Assembly (NCBI GenBank): GCA_026196575.1
Contig: JAPHSX010000003.1
Location: 62,001-126,000 of the forward strand
Origin: Gammaproteobacteria bacterium
GTDB lineage: Bacteria > Pseudomonadota > Gammaproteobacteria > Thiohalomonadales > Thiohalomonadaceae
Direction of reading: 5' to 3'
DNA: 64,000 nt
The position numbers were made by a program, and so were the translations under genes. The notes under the pieces are model-generated. The model worked only from the letters and a program-made list of their open reading frames with translations, had not been told where the DNA came from and did not search any database. Below are positions 1-8,126 of this stretch, in pieces. The stretch's first letter is position 1. Each line of letters opens with the position of its first letter.

Positions 1-239
1 GCGGCGTGACGGCTGTAGTTGATTCTCTTGTCGTCAATCACGATGGCACTGCCATCGGCATTGCACTCATGATTCCAGGTGCCATGCACCGAATCGAACC
101 TGAGCAGGTGGGCCGAGCAGGCCGCATCGCAGGCGATCTCGTTGATGCGCACGATCTCGTAGTCCGGGATCGCCCACCCGGTGCGCAGAGCGAGCCGCCC
201 CATGCGGCCAAAACCGTTAATGCCCAGCTTGATGGCCAT
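1..239 (-). CDS. Glyceraldehyde-3-phosphate dehydrogenase, arsenic-operon type (5' part only)
   Basis: The first 79 residues are present; the rest lies beyond the left edge. The N-terminus MAIKLGINGFGRMGRLALR is the Rossmann nucleotide-binding start of GAPDH. It is followed by a stretch ending in HLLRFDSVHGTW, typical of the GAPDH encoded in ars operons. In that system GAPDH makes 1-arseno-3-phosphoglycerate from glyceraldehyde-3-phosphate and arsenate, and the permease ArsJ exports it. A clear Shine-Dalgarno (GAGGAG) precedes the ATG. The gene follows arsR by 71 bases on the same strand, so one operon is likely. ArsJ would be expected just past the edge, but this cannot be seen. The alternative is a glycolytic or Calvin-cycle GAPDH that happens to lie next to arsR. 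Confidence 0.87.
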   Translation of the reverse strand, partial: MAIKLGINGFGRMGRLALRTGWAIPDYEIVRINEIACDAACSAHLLRFDSVHGTWNHECNADGSAIVIDDKRINYSRHA

Positions 240-310
240 CGTGTAACTCCTCTGTGTGTGGCGATGTGATTGGGGCGATGCCCTGTGTGGTGGTGTGCCG
301 GGTGAGACCC

Positions 311-658
311 TCAGGTGCTACAGATCCCGCCGGGGCGATTGGGCATCTCGGCCAGGGCGCGGGCATCCTGCACAAAGGGTGTCTGTTGCCGTGTGCCCAG
401 GGTGGTGGCGGTGATCACCTCGCGTGCCCACGCCGGCAGCTCATCGCGCAGGCGGTAGTGGATCCACAGTCCCTCCTTGCGATCGGTCACGACACCCGCC
501 TTGCGCAGCGCGGCCAGGTGGTGCGATACCTTGGGCTGGGGCAGGGCCAGTGCGTGAGTCAGCTCACAGACGCAGAGTTCATTGTAACGGGACAGCAATA
601 CCACACAGCGTAGGCGGGTGGGGTCGCTGAGCGCCTTGAACAAAGCGGGGGCATCCAT
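311..658 (-). CDS. arsR: ArsR-family arsenite-responsive repressor
   Basis: A 115-residue winged-helix repressor of normal length for the ArsR/SmtB family. The sequence NELCVCELTHALALPQPKVS contains the Cys-Val-Cys pair on the DNA-recognition helix region that binds As(III) in classical ArsR proteins. The C-terminal tail carries one more cysteine (GGICST) that might act as a third ligand. The protein is expected to repress its own operon until arsenite binds. The gene lies directly upstream of the GAPDH gene on the same strand. An inverted repeat sits 25 bases before the start codon. The Shine-Dalgarno (GAGAGA) is weak. Confidence 0.9.
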   Translation of the reverse strand: MDAPALFKALSDPTRLRCVVLLSRYNELCVCELTHALALPQPKVSHHLAALRKAGVVTDRKEGLWIHYRLRDELPAWAREVITATTLGTRQQTPFVQDARALAEMPNRPGGICST

Positions 659-682
659 ATTTATCTCTCTCTATATCTAGAC

Positions 683-707
683 AGATAGATGTACTGTATA
701 TCTATCT
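683..707. promoter_or_regulatory. Candidate ArsR operator (inverted repeat)
   Basis: AGATAGAT (683-690) and ATCTATCT (700-707) form a perfect 8-bp inverted repeat with a 9-bp spacer. It lies in an AT-rich patch just before arsR. ArsR dimers bind imperfect inverted repeats of this kind over the promoter. A second short repeat, TATCT-agac-AGATA at 674-687, overlaps it. Assignment rests on position and symmetry only. Confidence 0.5.
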
Positions 708-768
708 TTCTCGATATGACAAGCGCCATGGCACTTCCCTACGGCGCTGACACCCCTCGAGTCAAACC

Positions 769-830
769 GGAGCGGTCTGCGACCGCGAATAAATTTGCCA
801 CCACGGTTCGCGACTGAAGTCGCTCCTACG
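769..830 (+). repeat. REP-like palindromic intergenic repeat, family A copy 1
   Basis: The stretch contains two small palindromes: GCGGTCTGCGACCGC at the left and a GTTCGCGACTGAAGTCGCTCCTAC arm at the right. The reverse complement of the whole element recurs at 38877-38941 with about 90% identity by eye. It lies between arsR and the end of the SLC13 gene. Dispersed intergenic palindromes of this kind are typical REP elements. No transposase for it is visible in the window. Confidence 0.75.
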
Positions 831-884
831 GACCAATACCCGCGGGCACTTACAGTGATTTTGCCCTGTGGTGTGGCTACCGGG

Positions 885-2723
885 TTACAGGTCGTACAGC
901 AGCGGCAGCAACCAGGAGAGTGCCAACCAGACGATGAGCGTCAGCGGGATGCCGACGCGCAGGAAGTCGCTAAACCGGTAGCCCCCCGCATTCATCACCA
1001 GCAGGTTGGTCTTGTAGGCCATGGGGGTGGCGTAGCTCATGTTGGCGCCGAACAACACCGCCAGCACGAAGGGCTCGGCGGGCAGCCCCAGTTGCCGCGC
1101 GATGCCGATGGCGATGGGGGTGCCGATCACCGCGGCGGCGTTGTTGGAGACGATGTTGGTGAGGATGGCCATCAGCAGCATCAGGCCGCTGAGCATCACC
1201 GTGGGTGAGCTACCTGCACTCAGGCTGACAAAGAGCTGCGCCAGATAGTCGGCGCTGCCGGTGTGCAGCAGCGCCGAGCCCAGGGCCAGACTCGCCACCA
1301 CGATCAGGATCACCGGGGTGCTGAGTGCCTGCGCCGCATCGCGCCAGCTCAGGCAGCGGGTGAGAATCATCAGCAGCACGCCGCAAACTGCGCTGATGGC
1401 GATCGGCAGCAGGCCGAAGGCGGCCACCACCACAATGGCCGCCATGATCAGCAGCGCCAGCGGGGCATAGCGGGTGGAGGGGAGGTTACTGGTGGCATCG
1501 AGCACCAGCAGCTCGCCACTGCGCTTGAGCTCGGCGATCTGCTCGCGCTGGCCCTGCACCAGCAACACATCTCCAACCTTAAGGGTGACATCGCCCACCT
1601 CCGCCCGCAGCACTGGCGTTGCCGTGCCGGCGCGGTGCAGCGCCAGCGTCATCAGCTGGTAATAGTCGGCAAAGCGTAGGTGCGACAGGGTTGAACCCTC
1701 CAGGCGCGAGCCCTGGGTGACGACGATCTCCGCCAGTTGTTGGCCCTCGTCGTGCAGCGGGTGCTCCTCGTCTACCGCTGTCCCGCCGGTGTAGAGCCGT
1801 GCCCCCAGCACCGCCTCCATCTCCTTGAGTTTGTCTGGCGTATCTTTCACGCTCAGCCGGTCACCGGGCTTGATCACCACATCGGGCAAGGGGGTCAGGG
1901 CGATATTCTCGCCACGGTAGATCTGTGCCACCCGCAGCGCACCGCCGGCCTTTTCGTTGAGTTCGGCCAGGGTCTTGCCCGCAGCAGGACTCTCCTCGTC
2001 CACCGTCAGGTGCGCGGTGAAGACGCGCGGCGAGGTATCCTCCATCAGCGCCTCGCGCCGGGGCAGCATGCGCGGCGCCAGCAGCCACAAAAAGAGGATC
2101 GCCAGCGCGCCGGCAATGGCCGCCGGGAGAAAGAACTGGAACATGCTCATACGTGGCAGCCCCATATCGGCGGCCACCGAGACCACCAGCAGATTGGTGG
2201 AGGTGCCGATGGTGGTGCTCATCCCTCCCACCAGGGTGGCAAGACCCATCGGCATCAGGATCTCCGAGGCCGGGCGCTTGGTGCGCAGCGAGACGCTGAT
2301 CAGGATCGGTAACAGCAGCACCACGATGGGGACATTGTTCACAAAGGCGCTCAACAGCGCCCCGGCCAGCAGGGTGAGGAGCAGCGAGAGCATCGGACTA
2401 ACCGTCCACAGCCGTGCCAGCTGACGTCCCACCGGCTCCAGTGCGCCGGTGCGCACCAGCCCCTGGCCTGCGATCATCAGGGCGCAGACGGCCACCAGCG
2501 CCTCATGGCCGAAGCCCGAGAAAAAATCGATGGCATGCAGCGACTTGCCATTGGCCGCATAGGGAAAGAGTTCAAAGCCCGCGGTCAGCAGCGCCAGTAC
2601 CACCAGGCTGGAGGTCTCCAGCGGAATCGAGTCGCGGGTAAAGAGAAACAGCGCGACCACCACCAGCAGCAGGACGGCGATGCCGTGGGGATCGGGCAGG
2701 GCGGGGAGGGTGGATAGTTCCAT
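885..2723 (-). CDS. SLC13/DASS-family anion transporter with two RCK_C domains
   Basis: A 612-residue membrane protein. Hydrophobic segments at about 12-205 and 420-610 flank a soluble middle part (about 220-410). The soluble part looks like two RCK_C (TrkA-C) domains, with motifs such as VVIKPGDRLSVKD and VTLKVGDVLLVQG. This layout is typical of bacterial SLC13 (CitT/ArsB superfamily) carriers that move sulfate, dicarboxylates or related anions with Na+. The conserved SNNAAAVIGTPI motif in the second half is seen. The substrate cannot be told from sequence. A paralogue of the same layout lies at 41093-43081. The start codon has no clear Shine-Dalgarno. The gene follows the dehydrogenase-like gene by 87 bases on the same strand. 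Confidence 0.87.
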   Translation of the reverse strand: MELSTLPALPDPHGIAVLLLVVVALFLFTRDSIPLETSSLVVLALLTAGFELFPYAANGKSLHAIDFFSGFGHEALVAVCALMIAGQGLVRTGALEPVGRQLARLWTVSPMLSLLLTLLAGALLSAFVNNVPIVVLLLPILISVSLRTKRPASEILMPMGLATLVGGMSTTIGTSTNLLVVSVAADMGLPRMSMFQFFLPAAIAGALAILFLWLLAPRMLPRREALMEDTSPRVFTAHLTVDEESPAAGKTLAELNEKAGGALRVAQIYRGENIALTPLPDVVIKPGDRLSVKDTPDKLKEMEAVLGARLYTGGTAVDEEHPLHDEGQQLAEIVVTQGSRLEGSTLSHLRFADYYQLMTLALHRAGTATPVLRAEVGDVTLKVGDVLLVQGQREQIAELKRSGELLVLDATSNLPSTRYAPLALLIMAAIVVVAAFGLLPIAISAVCGVLLMILTRCLSWRDAAQALSTPVILIVVASLALGSALLHTGSADYLAQLFVSLSAGSSPTVMLSGLMLLMAILTNIVSNNAAAVIGTPIAIGIARQLGLPAEPFVLAVLFGANMSYATPMAYKTNLLVMNAGGYRFSDFLRVGIPLTLIVWLALSWLLPLLYDL

Positions 2724-2810
2724 AAGTTTTGTCTTCGCTTGCAGTTGATGGAGATCGATTGGTCGCAGTCGGCACTGGATTGACGGTAGCAGGCAGCCCC
2801 TGCCCGCCCC

Positions 2811-3584
2811 CTATTTTTGTCTGGCGGCGATCGCACGCAGCCGCGGTACCGTTAGCCCGAATTTGTCGGCAAGGCCAAGGTTGCGCCGCAGACGGGCTGG
2901 GGCGGAGCGGCCCATGCACTTGTGCTGGAGATCGCCCTGAATCCCCTCGATCATGCCTTCGATTAACTTCTCCCGATCCAGCTCTCTGCCGATGAGTGTG
3001 AACTGGATCGCCATCACTTCATTGGCGATCTCGCGCGCCAGCGGCTGGTGGTTGCACCACATCGCCTCGACATTGGTGCCGGGGGGGAGCTCCAGACCGG
3101 TGATATTGGTGGTGAGGATGTAGAGGTTCTTGCGCACCAGCTCGAACTCCAGCTCCGCGTGGCTGCTGAGTTCCCAGGTGGGGATATCGAGAGAGCCCAG
3201 CGTCGCATCAATGAGGGGGGCACTGCTGCCGTAGACCGGGGAGGGGAGGAGCACCTTGACCTCCTGCCCCTTCTTTTTCTCGAACCAGACGGCGATCACC
3301 GTCGGCGCCTGCAGGCCATGGGCCTCCCAGTTGCGTGGCAGCAGCTCGTTTTGCAGCAGCGCCAGGCAGTCGCGCCACTCTTCGGGGATCCGCGCCAGCA
3401 CCGGGTCTAAATCGTCCTCGCCCACCGCCACCAGCACCAGGGCCGGGGGAGTGAGGGTGTGGGCCAGCTGCGCCATGTCGGTGTGGCGCTGGACCGGAAA
3501 GATCGGGTAGCCCTGTTTGAGAAAGCCGCGGGTGAAGACGCCGGACATCTCGCCGGTGCCGATGACTACGATGGGGGCGTTCAT
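2811..3584 (-). CDS. NAD(P)-binding dehydrogenase-like protein of unknown function
   Basis: 257 residues. The N-terminus NAPIVVIGTGEMSGVFTRGF is a Rossmann-type strand-loop-helix with a glycine-rich turn, as in ketopantoate reductase and related 6-phosphogluconate dehydrogenase-fold enzymes. The later part is mostly helical and has no catalytic motif I can name. The start is well supported by AGGAG nine bases before the ATG. It may be co-transcribed with the downstream transporter gene. I do not assign a substrate. Other options are an NADP-dependent oxidoreductase or a non-catalytic nucleotide-binding protein. Confidence 0.6.
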   Translation of the reverse strand: MNAPIVVIGTGEMSGVFTRGFLKQGYPIFPVQRHTDMAQLAHTLTPPALVLVAVGEDDLDPVLARIPEEWRDCLALLQNELLPRNWEAHGLQAPTVIAVWFEKKKGQEVKVLLPSPVYGSSAPLIDATLGSLDIPTWELSSHAELEFELVRKNLYILTTNITGLELPPGTNVEAMWCNHQPLAREIANEVMAIQFTLIGRELDREKLIEGMIEGIQGDLQHKCMGRSAPARLRRNLGLADKFGLTVPRLRAIAARQK

Positions 3585-3772
3585 CTACTCTGCTCCTGGT
3601 CGATTAGGGGTGGATCAAGCGGGCTATTTTACGGAAAACGTTGGCCGGGCGCTCGTGTCATGAGGTGGTAACAGAAGTGTCAATTGCCGGTCATCTTGCC
3701 GCGCTAGGATGCAGCCTTACACCACACTATTAGCCCTGTTTAGCACACGATTAGCGAGAAGAGGTAAAAAGG

Positions 3773-4345
3773 ATGATTCGTCCGACAATAAGGCACCACA
3801 TCAGACTGCCGGCCCTGGTTACCGGCGCACTGTTCATGGCACTGCAGGGGTGCGGGCAGCAGAACGTCAAGCCCGAGGAGAAGCAGAGCCTGAACAATGA
3901 GGACTATTACGAGGCGGTGCACGATGGCCGCATCTATGTGTTTGATGATGCGGAGACCTTCCGCTCCTTCCTCAGTGTTGGTGAGACCGCCTATCGCAAG
4001 GTGCGTATTGGTAGCGGCCCCAACGGTGAGACCGTGGTCTTTGGCCTGACCGGTGCCGACAAGAAGAAGAGTAGCGGTATCGCCTCCATCGAGATGTTCG
4101 ACGGCCAACTGGCCGGGGCCGCTCCCTTCTATGGCGAGATGCATGTCGAGGGGCGCATCTATGTCTTCGACCGCTGGGAAGATATGACAGCATTCAAACA
4201 GGTGGGCGAGGCGCCGCTGCGCTTTACCCTGATCGGGGCCGGCCCACGGGGTGAGACCGTGGTCTTTGTGCTGAACAGTGGCAACAAGAAGCAGAAGCCC
4301 GAAGCCATGATTGCCGCCTTCAAGACCATGCACGGCATGAACTAG
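3773..4345 (+). CDS. Putative lipoprotein with two internal repeats
   Basis: 190 residues. The N-terminus has a basic start, a hydrophobic stretch and the lipobox LQGC, with Cys27 as the lipidation site. The mature part is a tandem duplication of a module of about 55 residues. GRIYVFD occurs at 52-58 and again at 127-133. IGSGPNGETVVF at 79-90 is mirrored by IGAGPRGETVVF at 154-165. I do not recognise the module; the repeated GP-GETVVF core suggests a small beta-rich fold. A purine-rich ribosome site (GAGGTAAAAAGG) precedes the start. It is transcribed away from the dehydrogenase-like gene and ends at a strong hairpin terminator. Periplasmic or outer-membrane location is inferred from the lipobox. 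Confidence 0.8.
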   Translation: MIRPTIRHHIRLPALVTGALFMALQGCGQQNVKPEEKQSLNNEDYYEAVHDGRIYVFDDAETFRSFLSVGETAYRKVRIGSGPNGETVVFGLTGADKKKSSGIASIEMFDGQLAGAAPFYGEMHVEGRIYVFDRWEDMTAFKQVGEAPLRFTLIGAGPRGETVVFVLNSGNKKQKPEAMIAAFKTMHGMN

Positions 4346-4366
4346 GGTGACGCCTGCCGCAGTAAC

Positions 4367-4396
4367 GACGCCACCCACGGGTGGCGTCTTCGTTTT
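4367..4396. terminator. Rho-independent terminator between convergent genes
   Basis: GACGCCACC (4367-4375) pairs with GGTGGCGTC (4380-4388) and TTCGTTTT follows. It lies between the convergent lipoprotein and DUF2322-like genes and ends right at the stop codon of the latter. The T-run serves the plus-strand gene. Confidence 0.8.
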
Positions 4397-4709
4397 AGCG
4401 AAGCGTTACCCCTATCCGCAACGCCGCCCCCCTGGCAATGATGGCAAAGAGGCGATCGATATTGGGGTGTTTGCCGGGGTGGGCCGCGGCGTCGGCGGTG
4501 TGTTCGGCGTAGAGCGTCAACCCCTTTGCCGCGGCGTCGGGATTGAGGCCGCCAAACTTCTCCAGCAGGGCGTGGTAGACCGCCACCGAGCCGGCCTTGC
4601 CCGGCATGTTTTCAATGGTGTCGATCAGCGTGTCGCCGTCGTAGAGATCGAGCCTTTCGATGTGATCGATGGCGGGGAGGCTTTTGAGGTTCTCGGCAAA
4701 GGGGGGCAT
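4395..4709 (-). CDS. Small conserved protein, DUF2322-like
   Basis: 104 residues, beginning MPPFAENLKSLPAIDHIERL. The core IENMPGKAGSVAVYHALLEKF and the C-terminal AAHPGKHPNIDRLFAII match my memory of the DUF2322 family, whose function is unknown. The start at 4709 is chosen because GGAGTG lies just upstream. A longer frame reaching into cobB is the neighbouring gene's overlap region and is not needed. It follows cobB by 35 bases on the same strand, so it may be the last gene of the B12 operon, but no link to cobalamin is visible. Confidence 0.75.
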   Translation of the reverse strand: MPPFAENLKSLPAIDHIERLDLYDGDTLIDTIENMPGKAGSVAVYHALLEKFGGLNPDAAAKGLTLYAEHTADAAAHPGKHPNIDRLFAIIARGAALRIGVTLR

Positions 4710-4744
4710 GGAGCACTCCGGGTATGTAAATCGGGCAGTATAAA

Positions 4745-6049
4745 TTATGCGGGCCGGAACAGGGCGGCGGTGGCCTGCGGGTTGGAGGCAAAGTAGAGGT
4801 GCAGGTAGCTGGCGGTAAGTCGATGCTGGCGGTAGATCGGCTCTCCGGGTGAGCCGCCACACTGGCGCACACCGTGGGTGATGGGCGTTAGCCCCGTTGC
4901 CATTGCCGAGTGGTGAAAGGTGTGGGCAGTGAGACGCCCCTCGGGCAGCGGGGCGCTCTGCATGCCGAGTCCGGCGAGCTGTGGTTGCATCACCGCATGG
5001 CCCTGCAACAGTCCCACCATCTCTCCCCTGTCGCCCTCCTGGTTCTGCAGTTCATCGAGCAGGTAGAGCATGCCGCCGCACTCGGCGAGGAGCGGCTTGT
5101 GGGCCTGGTGATGGGCGCGAATCGACTGCTTTATCGGCAGATTACTGTCGAGGGTATGCAGGTGCAGTTCGGGGTAGCCACCGGGCAGCCAGAGCGCGTC
5201 GCACGCGGGCAGCTGCGTATCGCGCAGTGGCGAGAAGAAGGTAAGCTCTGCCCCCATGGCACGCAGCAGATCGAGATTGGCCGGATAGATAAAGGCGAAG
5301 GCGGCATCACGGGCGATGGCAATACGCACCCCGGTCAGGAGTGGCGGCGGGGGCTCGCAGTGTGGCGCGCTGAAGGCGACGGCGGCGGGCAGGGGGGTGA
5401 TGCCCGCGTGCTTGATGGCGGCGGCACCGGCTTCGAGTCGTTGCTCCAGATCATCGAGTTCACTCGCCTGCACCAGGCCGAGGTGGCGTTCGGGCAGCAC
5501 CATCGCCTCGTTGCGCAGCAGGGTGCCGTAATAGGGGATATCGTCCGGCAGGCTCTCAGCTAGCATCCCGGCATGGCCCGTTGAGGCGACGCGGTTGGCG
5601 ATGACGCCGGCGAAGGGGAGCTCCTTGTTATTTTGACTGGCGCGGTAATGTTTGAGACCGAAGGCGATGGCGCCGAAGGTTTGTGCCATCGCCGTGGCAT
5701 CGATCACCGCCACCACCGGCACGCCGAAACAGGCGGCGAGATCGGCGCTCGACGGGGTGCCGTCGTAGAGCCCCATCACCCCCTCAATCAGGATCAGATC
5801 GGCCTCTGCCGCCGCTTCGCTGAGCAGGTGGCGGCACGCCGCCTCGCCCACCAGCCAGAGATCGAGCTGGTAGACCGGATGGCCCGAGGCGCGCTCGTGG
5901 ATCATCGGGTCGAGGAAGTCGGGGCCGCTCTTGAACACCCGTACCACGCGCCCCTGGTTGCGATGGTAGCGGGCCAGCGCGGCGGTGACCGTGCTCTTGC
6001 CCTGACCGGAGGCGGGGGCGGCGATGAAGAGGGCAGGGCAGTTTGCCAC
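4745..6049 (-). CDS. cobB: Cobyrinic acid a,c-diamide synthase
   Basis: 434 residues, the usual length for CobB/CbiA. It amidates the a and c side chains of cobyrinate using glutamine and ATP in corrin synthesis. The N-terminal ATPase half starts with the P-loop-like APASGQGKSTVTAALA. The C-terminal half is a type-3 glutamine amidotransferase with the nucleophile in LLAECGGMLYLL. The start is GTG at 6049, overlapping the TAG stop of cobO (TAGTG), so translation is probably coupled. No other ring-synthesis gene is visible here. The enzyme may work on imported or partly made corrinoids, or with genes elsewhere. Confidence 0.92.
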   Translation of the reverse strand: MANCPALFIAAPASGQGKSTVTAALARYHRNQGRVVRVFKSGPDFLDPMIHERASGHPVYQLDLWLVGEAACRHLLSEAAAEADLILIEGVMGLYDGTPSSADLAACFGVPVVAVIDATAMAQTFGAIAFGLKHYRASQNNKELPFAGVIANRVASTGHAGMLAESLPDDIPYYGTLLRNEAMVLPERHLGLVQASELDDLEQRLEAGAAAIKHAGITPLPAAVAFSAPHCEPPPPLLTGVRIAIARDAAFAFIYPANLDLLRAMGAELTFFSPLRDTQLPACDALWLPGGYPELHLHTLDSNLPIKQSIRAHHQAHKPLLAECGGMLYLLDELQNQEGDRGEMVGLLQGHAVMQPQLAGLGMQSAPLPEGRLTAHTFHHSAMATGLTPITHGVRQCGGSPGEPIYRQHRLTASYLHLYFASNPQATAALFRPA

Positions 6050-6651
6050 TAGAACTCCACTCCGGCCTGCGCCTTCACCCCCGCCTTGAAGGCGTGCTTC
6101 ACCTCGCGCATCTCGGTGACAGTGTCGGCGATCGTTATTAATGCCTCGGGTGCGCCGCGACCGGTGATGATCACATGCTGCAGCGGGGGGCGCTGTGCCA
6201 GTGCGCCGAGCACCTCGTCGAGCGGCAGGTAGTGGTATTTGAGGACGATGTTGAGCTCATCCAGCACCACCAGTCCGATCTCGGGGTTGCGAAGCATGTC
6301 GAGGGCGATTGCCCACCCCTTGCGTGCCGTCGCCTCGTCCTGGGGGCGATTCTGTGTATCCCAGGTGAAGCCGTCGCCGGTGACGTGATACGCCACCTCG
6401 GGGAGGCGGGAGAAGAGGGCCTCCTCGCCGGTGGTGCCGCGCCCCTTGATGAACTGCACGATCCCCACCCGCATGCCGTGACCGAGGGCGCGGGCGGCCA
6501 CGCCAAAGGCGGCCGAGCTCTTGCCCTTGCCGTTGCCGGTGTTGACGATAACCACGCCGCGTTCCTCGTCAGCCTGCTGGATCTTCTCTTCCACCACCGC
6601 CTTCTTGCGCGCCATGCGTGCGGCGTGACGCTGTTCTTTTTCCCGATTCAT
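6049..6651 (-). CDS. cobO: Corrinoid (cob(I)alamin) adenosyltransferase, CobO/BtuR type
   Basis: 200 residues. It transfers the adenosyl group of ATP to Co(I) corrinoids. The P-loop IVNTGNGKGKSSAAFG, the following IVQFIKG and the LVVLDELNIVLKYHYL stretch are the family signature. The start at 6651 gives the usual CobO N-terminus, MNREKEQRHAARMARKK. The ATG overlaps the TGA of btuF (TGATG), so coupling is likely. A longer frame continues upstream into btuF but would have no ribosome site. It is the second adenosyltransferase in the same operon; the unrelated PduO type lies at 7527-8078. Confidence 0.95.
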   Translation of the reverse strand: MNREKEQRHAARMARKKAVVEEKIQQADEERGVVIVNTGNGKGKSSAAFGVAARALGHGMRVGIVQFIKGRGTTGEEALFSRLPEVAYHVTGDGFTWDTQNRPQDEATARKGWAIALDMLRNPEIGLVVLDELNIVLKYHYLPLDEVLGALAQRPPLQHVIITGRGAPEALITIADTVTEMREVKHAFKAGVKAQAGVEF

Positions 6652-7469
6652 CAGTGGCTCCATTTTGCGCGGTGGGTGGCCAGCTCCGTCAGTCCGTCGA
6701 GCAGTACCGGGGCGGGGTGGAGGAACTTCTCGCCATCGAGATTGATGAGGGTGAGCGGGGTCTCTGGTTTGATGAAGGCGCACTGGCTGTTTGCCTTGCG
6801 CTCGAAGATGAAGAGCAGTTCGGGCTTGAGCTCGTTAATTAGGGCGTTGAGGGTGGTCACCGCCGCGCCCGCTTTTATGTGACGGATCTTGTCGCTGGTC
6901 TCGACGTTGACGAAGTTCGCTCTGGTGAAGAGGTCGCTCAACCACCGTTTTTTGCCAAAGGAGTAGGGGGAGCCGGAGCAGGCGGAGAGCAGCAGCACCT
7001 TTTTGCCGCGGCCATTGATGCTGGCAGCTACGGTAGTCCACTCCTGGTGAAATGCCGCCACGCGTGCATCGATATCGGCCAGTCCCGCCTCGCTGCCCAT
7101 TAGCTGCAGATTCTCTTCGACCTGCGCCATGCTCTCGAAACCATCGAGGGCGAAGGCGCGGACCCCCTTCGGGGTGATCGCCTTGAGCAGCTCGGGACGG
7201 GTCCAGTTGGAGGTGAAGATAAGCTCGGGTTCCAGCGCCTCAATCGCCTCGCCATCGGGGTCCATCACCCCGCCGGTGTGCGGCCGCTTCAGGGTGTCGT
7301 AGCGGCTGACGCCGACGATGCACGGCTCCAGCCCCAGCCACTGCAGTGACTTGGTGAGATAGGGGGACTGGCTGACGATGCGCGGGCACTCTTTTTCTAT
7401 CGCCTGGCCGGTTGGGCTGACGAGGAGAAACAGCAGTGAAAGCAGTGGCAGATATCGGTTGATGTTCAT
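6651..7469 (-). CDS. btuF: Periplasmic cobalamin/corrinoid-binding protein (BtuF-like)
   Basis: 272 residues with an N-terminal signal sequence (MNINRYLPLLSLLFLLVSPTG). The mature protein is a type-III periplasmic binding protein fold of the BtuF/FhuD class, seen in PRIVSQSPYLTKSLQWLGLE, EPELIFTSNWTRPELL and ELLFIFERKANSQC. Its place between the PduO and CobO genes and behind a cobalamin riboswitch argues for corrinoid rather than heme or siderophore. It would hand B12 from BtuB to the BtuCD pump encoded just upstream at 10274-12048. The stop overlaps the cobO start. Confidence 0.8.
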   Translation of the reverse strand: MNINRYLPLLSLLFLLVSPTGQAIEKECPRIVSQSPYLTKSLQWLGLEPCIVGVSRYDTLKRPHTGGVMDPDGEAIEALEPELIFTSNWTRPELLKAITPKGVRAFALDGFESMAQVEENLQLMGSEAGLADIDARVAAFHQEWTTVAASINGRGKKVLLLSACSGSPYSFGKKRWLSDLFTRANFVNVETSDKIRHIKAGAAVTTLNALINELKPELLFIFERKANSQCAFIKPETPLTLINLDGEKFLHPAPVLLDGLTELATHRAKWSH

Positions 7470-7526
7470 GGAATCTATTGGCCTGAGGGTGATGTGTCGC
7501 GGGTGCCTTCGGGGCTTAAGCTCCTC

Positions 7527-8078
7527 CTACGATTTGGCTTTGGGTTGCCACAATACCTCTTCGCCGTTTTCAAAACGGGCGAGTACGCGGGCAATGACAA
7601 ATAAAAGATCGGAGAGGCGGTTGAGGTAGGCAGTGGTCGCCGGGTTTACTGTCGCGCTCTTTGACAGGGTGTAGAGCCGGCGCTCGGCGCGCCGGCAGAG
7701 GGTGCGCGCCAGGTGACAGTGGGCGGTGGCGCGACCGCCGGCGGGGAGGATGAACTCCTTGAGCCGCGGCAGCGCGTCATTGTAGCCATCGAGGCGCTGC
7801 TCCAGTTCGTCGATGTCACCCTGCTCGATCACGCGGTAGCCGGGAACCGAGAGTTCACCGCCGAGATCAAACAGGCGGTGCTGGATGGTGCTGAACAGGG
7901 CATCCATCCCCTTGGGCAAGGTCTCGGCGCGAATCAGGCCGATGGCGCTGTTGAACTCATCCACCGTACCAAAGGCCTCGACACGGGGGTGATCCTTCTC
8001 CACCCGGCTGCCGTCGCCAAGAGCGGTGGTGCCGTTGTCGCCGGTGCGGGTGTAGATCTTCGAGAGGCGGTGGCCCAT
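7527..8078 (-). CDS. Cob(I)alamin adenosyltransferase, PduO/MMAB type
   Basis: 183 residues. The N-terminal KIYTRTGDNGTTALGDG is the ATP-binding motif of PduO-type enzymes. RTLCRRAERRLYTL and YLNRLSDLLFVIARVLAR are the two other signature helices. This family makes adenosylcobalamin from Co(I) corrinoid and ATP and is unrelated in fold to CobO. It lies between btuB and btuF in the same direction. Having both enzymes in one operon is notable. One may serve de novo corrinoids and the other salvaged cobalamin, but this is inference. Confidence 0.94.
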   Translation of the reverse strand: MGHRLSKIYTRTGDNGTTALGDGSRVEKDHPRVEAFGTVDEFNSAIGLIRAETLPKGMDALFSTIQHRLFDLGGELSVPGYRVIEQGDIDELEQRLDGYNDALPRLKEFILPAGGRATAHCHLARTLCRRAERRLYTLSKSATVNPATTAYLNRLSDLLFVIARVLARFENGEEVLWQPKAKS

Positions 8079-8126
8079 GTCACTTCTCCTGATGAGGGCT
8101 GTGTGGTGTCAACATAGGGTATCGGC

